Positions 7,225-12,305 of a stretch of DNA of 12,305 nt are shown here, piece by piece. Position 1 is the first letter of the stretch. Each line of letters starts with the position of its first letter. The stretch covers positions 1-12,305 of the forward strand of contig CAYRMJ010000039.1 of the NCBI GenBank assembly GCA_964425415.1. Direction: 5' to 3'. Position numbers and translations under genes: made by a program. Source of the stretch: JAADDK01 sp964425415. GTDB taxonomy: Archaea; Thermoplasmatota; Thermoplasmata; Thermoplasmatales; Aciduliprofundaceae. Below the pieces are notes generated by a model. The model did no database searches, had not been told where the DNA came from, and worked only from the letters and a program-made list of their open reading frames with translations.

Positions 7225-8259
7225 TTACTCACCACCCAACTCTCCGTAAAGCTCTTCTGCGAAATGACACTTTGAATAATGGCCAGGAGATATCTCAACA
7301 ACAGGAGGCTCCTGCTCTAAGCATATATCCTTAGCGTATGGACATCTCGGTGCAAATCTGCAACCTTTAGGAGGATTAGCAAGGTCTGGAGGACTGCCAG
7401 GGATGGCTTTTAACCTCTTCTTCTCTCCTTTTATACTTGGAAATGCATTAAGAAGCGCCTCCGTGTATGGATGAGCAGTTTCCTTAAATACCTCCTTCGC
7501 CGTACCTTTTTCAACTAAATTCCCAGCATACATAACCGCTATTTTATGTGCCATCTCTGCAACAACGCTAACATCATGAGTGATAAGAATCATCGCAATT
7601 TTTTCCCTCTTTTGAAGTCTTACCATTTCACCCAATATTCTATCTTGGGTAACCACATCCAGAGCTGTAGTTGGTTCATCTGCAATTATCAAATCAGGAT
7701 TTAGAGCAAGCGCCATTGCAATCATAGCTCTCTGTTTCATTCCCCCACTATACTCATGAGGATAGTTATTAATTCTGTCTTTTGGTATTCCAACAAGCCT
7801 ATACAATTCCTCTACTCTCTTAAGGGCCTCCTGTTTGGTCATATTCTCATGGGCAAGAATTGCCTCAATTATCTGGTCCCCCACTTTATAAACAGGATTA
7901 AAAGCATTCATAGCTCCTTGAAAAATCATGGATATTTTGGCCCAGCGATACTTTCGCATTTCTGGATTATACTCTTCAATTTTTCTATATCCTTCATATT
8001 TTTTGCTAGGATGTGTCCCCAGTTTCACTAAGTCCTTACCTTCAAAGATTATTTTACTCTCTTCTTTTATATATGCATTGGACGGAAGAAGCTGAGTTAC
8101 TCCGTACCCAGTAGTTGTCTTTCCGCATCCGGATTCACCCACTAAGCCCAGTGTCTCTCCATGATTAACCTCTAAATTAACACCATCTACCGCATAGACC
8201 CAACCTGCTTGTATTTTATAGTGCACTGACAGGTTTTTAACTTCAAGCAATTTTTTCAC
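7225..8259 (-). CDS. oppD: Oligopeptide/dipeptide ABC transporter ATP-binding protein, OppD/DppD type
   Basis: This is the partner ATPase of OppF at the cytoplasmic face of the peptide importer. The 344-residue product has Walker A GESGCGKTT at about 41-49, a Q-loop (MIFQGAMNAFNP, typical of OppD), the signature YSGGMKQR from 170, Walker B DLIIADEP at 189-196 and ITHD. The C-terminal extension again carries four cysteines (CRFAPRCPYAKDIC and CHF). Compared with OppF there is a longer, charged segment before the Q-loop (HPSKKYEGYRKIEEYNPEMR), seen in other OppD/DppD-type proteins. The start chosen is GTG at 8259, which has an excellent GAGGTGAT four bases upstream. The GTG at 8268 overlaps the oppC stop and is the alternative. 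Either way, translation is coupled to oppC. Confidence 0.93.
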   Translation of the reverse strand: MKKLLEVKNLSVHYKIQAGWVYAVDGVNLEVNHGETLGLVGESGCGKTTTGYGVTQLLPSNAYIKEESKIIFEGKDLVKLGTHPSKKYEGYRKIEEYNPEMRKYRWAKISMIFQGAMNAFNPVYKVGDQIIEAILAHENMTKQEALKRVEELYRLVGIPKDRINNYPHEYSGGMKQRAMIAMALALNPDLIIADEPTTALDVVTQDRILGEMVRLQKREKIAMILITHDVSVVAEMAHKIAVMYAGNLVEKGTAKEVFKETAHPYTEALLNAFPSIKGEKKRLKAIPGSPPDLANPPKGCRFAPRCPYAKDICLEQEPPVVEISPGHYSKCHFAEELYGELGGE

Positions 8260-8263
8260 TATA

Positions 8264-8271
8264 ATCACCTC
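8264..8271 (-). promoter_or_regulatory. Shine-Dalgarno (GAGGTGAT) for oppD
   Basis: GAGGTGAT is a near-perfect complement of the 16S rRNA 3' end. It overlaps the oppC stop codon and sits four bases before the GTG at 8259. It favours that start over the GTG at 8268, which lies inside the site itself. Confidence 0.7.
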
Positions 8272-10775
8272 TTTCTAAGCCTAGGATTAAGTATTTCATC
8301 AAATGCGCGACCAACTAAATAGAAACCTAATGATATCAATGTTATTGCCAAACCTGGAGGCAAAAGCCACCACCATGCATACATGGTTGCTCCTGATGTC
8401 TGGATTGTGCTCAGCATTTGTCCCCACGATATAGCCTTGGGATCTCCCAAACCTAAGAAACTAAGCGAAGCTTCAGAAAGAATCGCACCAGCGACTCCCA
8501 ATGTCATGTATAAGAATGCAAACGGAAGCACATTTGGCATAATGTGCGTAACCATTATTCTCCATCCACTTGCACCAGCCACACGTGCCGCGTCAACGAA
8601 CGGCCTGTTTCTTAATGACATTGTCTGCGCTCTTATTACCCTAGCTATGCCTGCCCATCCAAATATCCCCAATACAAATATAATATTCCAGATGCTACGG
8701 CCAAGTATTGAGGTTAGGATTAATATTATCGGCAAGAAGGGCAGTGTGAGCATAATGTCTGCGAATCTCATTAGCACAGTATCAATCCAACCTCCTTTAA
8801 ACCCTGAAAACACGCCATACAGAGACCCTATAACCACCTGTATAAATGCTGCTGTAATTCCTACTAAGAATGCAACTCTTGAACCGTACACTAACCATGT
8901 CCAAATATCATGCCCCTGCGCATCAGTTCCAAGTATGTACCAGTTCCCGCTTATATATTTGCCAGGAGGCAAAGGCAATCTACTTTCTCCTTTTAACAAT
9001 GTCAATCCAACAGTATGCGTATCATTACAATAATACGCTCCAAATATGTCATAAGCAGCTGCCTTGGCAGAGTACCTACTTCCCTGCAAACTCCCCACAA
9101 ATATAAACTTATCAAGCTTGCTTCCACTGGGATAGGGAAATATACCTCTCTGCTTTGTTTTCCAGTGATAGTAACTAAATGGGATAACACTTGAATCACC
9201 TGTAAGCTGATATTGATTAATATCAAACAGATAGAAATGTTTCGTTTCAGACATCAAGAAGAACTGGCTGTTCTCACCTACAAATAAATCATATACGATC
9301 TTCTCATTTTTTATTGGAATGCTTTGTATAGTTCCACTTTTACTTGTAAATGGAACTATAGAGAATCCATCTTTCATAGTTCCCATTAAAGTGTATAGAT
9401 AGCTATCCTTTCCATCGTACTTAACAGCATATACTGTATAATTACCGCCAGAGTAAAATATCTGCGGTGTTGCGGTCACTGATCCTGATCCCAAATCAAT
9501 GTCATCTTCACTTAAAATTTTTGATTTATTACCATTTGGACTTAAAATGTGTATAACAGCTTTTCCGCTATCACTTGTAGGCATAAATATAGGATTGCTT
9601 CCAAGATCCGGTGATTGGGGATAGAACCCCGGCTCTGCAGTTAATGAAAACTGAAACTCTATTTTAGTATTTTTAATATCTTGAGCAATGGTGCTGGGTA
9701 TATGATATGGCATACCTGATGGAAACATCTGTGAAGTTGCTTCATCAAATCTCGTATAAATAATTGTTTTGTTGTGAAGTGGAATTATCACAATATTCTG
9801 GTTCTTTGATTTTGTGGCATCATTGTAAAATAGCAGTGGTTTCATTGTTATATAGTCACCATAAATTGTTTCAAATTCTCCACTCCCCACATTGCTAACA
9901 TTTTCTTTATAGACCGGAAATATCTCACGAAGGCAATCATTAATTGGAGGCAAGTTTGGATCACCGGAATATGTGTAATAATAGAAAAACATAGCAAAGT
10001 TATGGGAATTTCCAACCATTATGTATCTTGCAGGATAGATGCCCATGTTGGATGCATAAACCACGGGCTTAGAAAGCTCACCAGTAGAGGTTGTATCTGC
10101 CACAACCCATGAGGGTGTGAAACCAAGCGATATTACTTTGTATCTAGAATAGCTTTTGTTTATAAAATTAGCCATATCATAAATGACCATGTGCTTTTGC
10201 GTGATGAAAACTAATTCCCCATCAAAATCTGGCCTCTGATTTTTTCCGTTATAGTGATACTGTAAATCAGAGGTAGAAGGAGAAAGATAAACCATGTGCA
10301 TAACTCTTTCGTCCCCCAACCCATGGATATCTGACATGTTCAATTTAAATTTAATAGGTGGGTTTTTAACTTCCCACGGTGCAACATCTGCCACAGAAGC
10401 ACTTTGATTTTCAGGATTTGCAATCTTTGGATTTTGCACAAATACGCCCTCTAAATATTTGCCATGATTCAGTATAAGCCAATCTCCACCTTGTGGTGTT
10501 GCAGAGTACAACTGTGTATAGCCCACGTCCATGCCATATATTGGATCTTTTGTATTGAATGCATACAAATAAGTTACTAACGCATCTTTTGATGGCGCTT
10601 CAAAATCCGGAGTGTATGGAGTCAAAATAGGGGCGGCAATAGCCATAAATCCAAAAATTAATAGTATGATCAGTCCAACTTTACCATAGGGGCTTTCCCA
10701 ATATAACTTCCAGCTGACTTTGAAGGATCTTTTCATGCGTCTTTCCAATTCTTGCCATTTTGAACTTTTTGCCAT
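8265..10775 (-). CDS. oppC: Peptide ABC transporter permease OppC/DppC with a giant extracellular insertion
   Basis: This is one of two channel-forming permeases of the importer. It has 836 residues, while ordinary OppC/DppC proteins are near 300. The ends are canonical: a basic N-terminus, TM1 at about 33-51 followed by APILTPYTP, then at 616 GTDAQGHDIW and YGSRVAF, further membrane segments, and the EAA loop DAARVAGASGWRIMVTHIMP that contacts the ATPases. Between TM1 and the GTDAQGHD block lies an extra region of about 550 residues that topology places outside the cell. It is rich in short beta-strand sequence and aromatics, has eight N-x-S/T sequons, and contains only two cysteines (281 and 583). 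Blade-like units such as KIVYDLFVGENSQFFLMSE followed by KHFYLFDI suggest a beta-propeller. A strong AGGAGGTG six bases before ATG 10775 fixes the start (a GTG at 10784 lies within that site). The gene starts 12 bases after oppB and ends overlapping the oppD leader. Confidence 0.93.
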   Translation of the reverse strand: MAKSSKWQELERRMKRSFKVSWKLYWESPYGKVGLIILLIFGFMAIAAPILTPYTPDFEAPSKDALVTYLYAFNTKDPIYGMDVGYTQLYSATPQGGDWLILNHGKYLEGVFVQNPKIANPENQSASVADVAPWEVKNPPIKFKLNMSDIHGLGDERVMHMVYLSPSTSDLQYHYNGKNQRPDFDGELVFITQKHMVIYDMANFINKSYSRYKVISLGFTPSWVVADTTSTGELSKPVVYASNMGIYPARYIMVGNSHNFAMFFYYYTYSGDPNLPPINDCLREIFPVYKENVSNVGSGEFETIYGDYITMKPLLFYNDATKSKNQNIVIIPLHNKTIIYTRFDEATSQMFPSGMPYHIPSTIAQDIKNTKIEFQFSLTAEPGFYPQSPDLGSNPIFMPTSDSGKAVIHILSPNGNKSKILSEDDIDLGSGSVTATPQIFYSGGNYTVYAVKYDGKDSYLYTLMGTMKDGFSIVPFTSKSGTIQSIPIKNEKIVYDLFVGENSQFFLMSETKHFYLFDINQYQLTGDSSVIPFSYYHWKTKQRGIFPYPSGSKLDKFIFVGSLQGSRYSAKAAAYDIFGAYYCNDTHTVGLTLLKGESRLPLPPGKYISGNWYILGTDAQGHDIWTWLVYGSRVAFLVGITAAFIQVVIGSLYGVFSGFKGGWIDTVLMRFADIMLTLPFLPIILILTSILGRSIWNIIFVLGIFGWAGIARVIRAQTMSLRNRPFVDAARVAGASGWRIMVTHIMPNVLPFAFLYMTLGVAGAILSEASLSFLGLGDPKAISWGQMLSTIQTSGATMYAWWWLLPPGLAITLISLGFYLVGRAFDEILNPRLRKR

Positions 10776-10781
10776 TTTGAA

Positions 10782-10789
10782 CACCTCCT
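10782..10789 (-). promoter_or_regulatory. Shine-Dalgarno (AGGAGGTG) for oppC
   Basis: AGGAGGTG overlaps the oppB TAG stop and lies six bases before the ATG at 10775. It shows reinitiation coupling between oppB and oppC, and excludes the in-frame GTG at 10784, which is part of the site. Confidence 0.8.
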
Positions 10790-12203
10790 ACTGAATCCTC
10801 ACGCGGGGATCAAGAATTCCATACAGCACATCAGCAATGATATTTCCAATTATAACCAACAGAGAGATTATGAATAGAGTAGCACCAGCCAAAAAGAAAT
10901 CCTGCTGATAGAGAGCTTGTAGATATGTATAACCCACACCCTGATAAGAAAATATCTGCTCTAAAATTACTGCACCGCCAATAGCATAACTCAATGATAA
11001 GACAAATGATGTCACAATAGGCAGCATTGCATTTCTCCGAGCATGCTTGTTTCTCACAACTTTTTCGGGTAATCCTTTTGCTTTCGCAGTAAGCACATAG
11101 TCTTCCCCCATAGTCTCAAGCATTGCAGTTCTTTGAAGGAGAATTACTCCTGCCATACCCAGCAATATAATTACGAATAGAGGTAGAAGCAAATGCCACA
11201 TGTAATCTACAAAAGTATAAAAAGGGTTTCCCGGACATATATGAACTACTGCGCAAGTAGTCCCTGGCCCTGTTAACCCACCACTTGCAAAACCAGCAAT
11301 AGGAGTCCAACCTAACGTGTAGGAAAATATCCATATAAATATAAGCCCTAACCAAAATGATGGCATATTATAAAAGAATAGGCTTGAACCAACAGCTATA
11401 CCCTCCGATGGGCCCCCTCTCTTCCATGCTATGTAGGTCCCTATTGGGATCCCAACGACATATACCAGTATTGTAGCAAGTCCGAACCAAAGTAGCGTTC
11501 TTGGAACAACCTGTGCCAATATCTCCAACACAGGCTTATTTTGCTTATATGACATTCCAAAATTTAAAGTAAACATGTCTTTTATAAATGTCACATACCT
11601 AACATACAACGGAGTATCCATAACAACCAAAGCAGATATCTTAAAGCTACTTGGCAACTGCACATTTCCTGAGAAATTTAATAGGAAATAAAAATATTTT
11701 TTGGGGAGCACGCCAACCGTTTGAATTGAATTTCCAACTTGAGTGGAGTAGTCAGTCCAATAATTTGTATTGTTCTCATTAAGAGATGTTTCGTTAGATG
11801 TAGGCAAATAAATCTGAGATATAGAAACATTATTATCAGATGCAAACACATATGATTTAAATGTTAAGTTGTTAGTATTTATATATGTGAATGATATTGC
11901 CCTTGGATTACTCGGAAAAGCGCGCATCCAAAGATAATATGTACATGTAGGATCTGCATTTGGAATGTTTGTGACCTTCTGGAAACTGTTAGGGGTCAAA
12001 TTATAAATGTGCTTTTCGGCTAACCCATAACTTACCGCCATATTGGCCACATCACCCGGTTTCATTTTAGGATTAGCATAAAACGGGTCCGTTGGATCTC
12101 CAGGCATTGCTTCAAACAAAGCCCAGACTATTGAAGTTACAACAAAAAGCGTTATCAACGCTTGGATGCCTCTTTTCACCAAGTAAGGAGCTAAACCACC
12201 CAT
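10788..12203 (-). CDS. oppB: Peptide ABC transporter permease OppB/DppB with extracellular insertion
   Basis: This is the first gene of the operon and the second channel subunit. It has 471 residues, against about 310-340 for typical relatives. TM1 spans about 12-30, followed by the family motif MPGDPTDP at 33-40. The expected helix (SYGLAEK, then TPLYVRYVTFIKDMF from 197 and LNFGMSY) is interrupted by an insertion at about 65-195. The remaining membrane helices, and the EAA loop near ETMGEDYVLTAKAKG that binds the ATPases, are intact, as is the C-terminal DPRVRIQ. The insertion is predicted to be extracellular and carries at least six N-x-S/T sequons (NLT, NLT, NVS, NET, NNT, NFS), consistent with archaeal surface N-glycosylation. 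The ATG at 12203 has GGTGAT five bases upstream. Its promoter lies in the last 100 bases of the window. Confidence 0.94.
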   Translation of the reverse strand: MGGLAPYLVKRGIQALITLFVVTSIVWALFEAMPGDPTDPFYANPKMKPGDVANMAVSYGLAEKHIYNLTPNSFQKVTNIPNADPTCTYYLWMRAFPSNPRAISFTYINTNNLTFKSYVFASDNNVSISQIYLPTSNETSLNENNTNYWTDYSTQVGNSIQTVGVLPKKYFYFLLNFSGNVQLPSSFKISALVVMDTPLYVRYVTFIKDMFTLNFGMSYKQNKPVLEILAQVVPRTLLWFGLATILVYVVGIPIGTYIAWKRGGPSEGIAVGSSLFFYNMPSFWLGLIFIWIFSYTLGWTPIAGFASGGLTGPGTTCAVVHICPGNPFYTFVDYMWHLLLPLFVIILLGMAGVILLQRTAMLETMGEDYVLTAKAKGLPEKVVRNKHARRNAMLPIVTSFVLSLSYAIGGAVILEQIFSYQGVGYTYLQALYQQDFFLAGATLFIISLLVIIGNIIADVLYGILDPRVRIQ

Positions 12204-12208
12204 TAGGT

Positions 12209-12214
12209 ATCACC
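12209..12214 (-). promoter_or_regulatory. Shine-Dalgarno (GGTGAT) for oppB
   Basis: AAGGTGAT on the minus strand lies five bases before the ATG at 12203 and supports this start. Its presence implies at least a short 5' leader on the operon transcript. Confidence 0.6.
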
Positions 12215-12240
12215 TTCTACACCCCCATATAAATCACAAA

Positions 12241-12246
12241 TTTAAA
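12241..12246 (-). promoter_or_regulatory. Candidate TATA box of the opp operon
   Basis: TTTAAA on the minus strand (in AAGTTTAAATTTG) would place transcription start near 12217 and give a leader of about 14 bases that includes the Shine-Dalgarno. A second candidate, TTTATAT at about 12227-12233, would start transcription almost at the ATG. No gene is seen in 12204-12305; a solute-binding protein gene could lie just beyond the window. Confidence 0.4.
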
Positions 12247-12305
12247 CTTTACTCAACAAAGTGGCATTTGTAGAGTACGGTTATTTTTTCGCCTATAAAA
12301 ATGCA

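Noticed and set aside
7224..7301. Longer N-terminus for OppF
   Set aside because: It would overlap 77 bases of oppD and adds sequence unlike the family start. The ATG at 7223 has a ribosome binding site and abuts the oppD stop.
8383..9033. Plus-strand open frame of about 216 codons
   Set aside because: It is antisense to the conserved C-terminal part of oppC and mirrors its codon pattern.
1..12305. tRNA or rRNA genes, CRISPR arrays, insertion sequences, replication origin
   Set aside because: I saw no cloverleaf-like segment, no spaced repeat array, no transposase and no origin-like repeat cluster. Intergenic space is short throughout.

Overview
This is an archaeal window, most likely from a euryarchaeon of the Thermoplasmata/DHVE2 kind (an Aciduliprofundum-like heterotroph fits, but the sequence alone does not prove it). 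The evidence is an archaeal-type asparaginyl-tRNA synthetase, TATA boxes placed about 26-28 bases before start codons (leaderless-style promoters), Shine-Dalgarno sequences inside the operon, and peptide-transporter permeases carrying large extracellular insertions rich in N-x-S/T sequons. Most of the window is AT-rich. The leftmost 2.6 kb is clearly richer in GC.

Layout from left to right. (1) Positions 1-2632, minus strand: one uninterrupted reading frame that runs off the left edge. It encodes a large membrane-anchored or secreted surface protein with an N-terminal hydrophobic segment, a glutamine-amidotransferase-like domain, a fibronectin type III domain that appears to be split by a complete six-bladed Kelch propeller, and a second amidotransferase-like domain. 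(2) 2705-3717, minus: a TPR-repeat protein whose 3' end is broken by a 100-N scaffold gap. Both gap edges carry the same 55 bases, so the gap is almost certainly an unmerged contig overlap. Collapsing it restores the frame and a natural stop. (3) 3874-5166, plus: asparaginyl-tRNA synthetase, transcribed divergently from the TPR gene across a short intergenic region with a TATA box for each direction. (4) 5179-12203, minus: a tightly packed six-gene operon read from right to left. The order is oppB, oppC, oppD, oppF, a small secreted or anchored protein, and a small multi-spanning membrane protein.

How the genes work together: OppB and OppC form the channel and OppD and OppF the ATPase pair of a dipeptide/oligopeptide ABC importer. 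No solute-binding protein gene is present in the window. Instead OppC carries an ectodomain of about 550 residues between its first two membrane helices, and OppB carries one of about 130 residues. Two unrecognised membrane-associated proteins are translationally linked to the end of the operon. This combination (giant ectodomains, no visible binding protein, two orphan partners) is the most interesting functional system here. The nested FN3/Kelch surface protein is the most unusual single-protein architecture.
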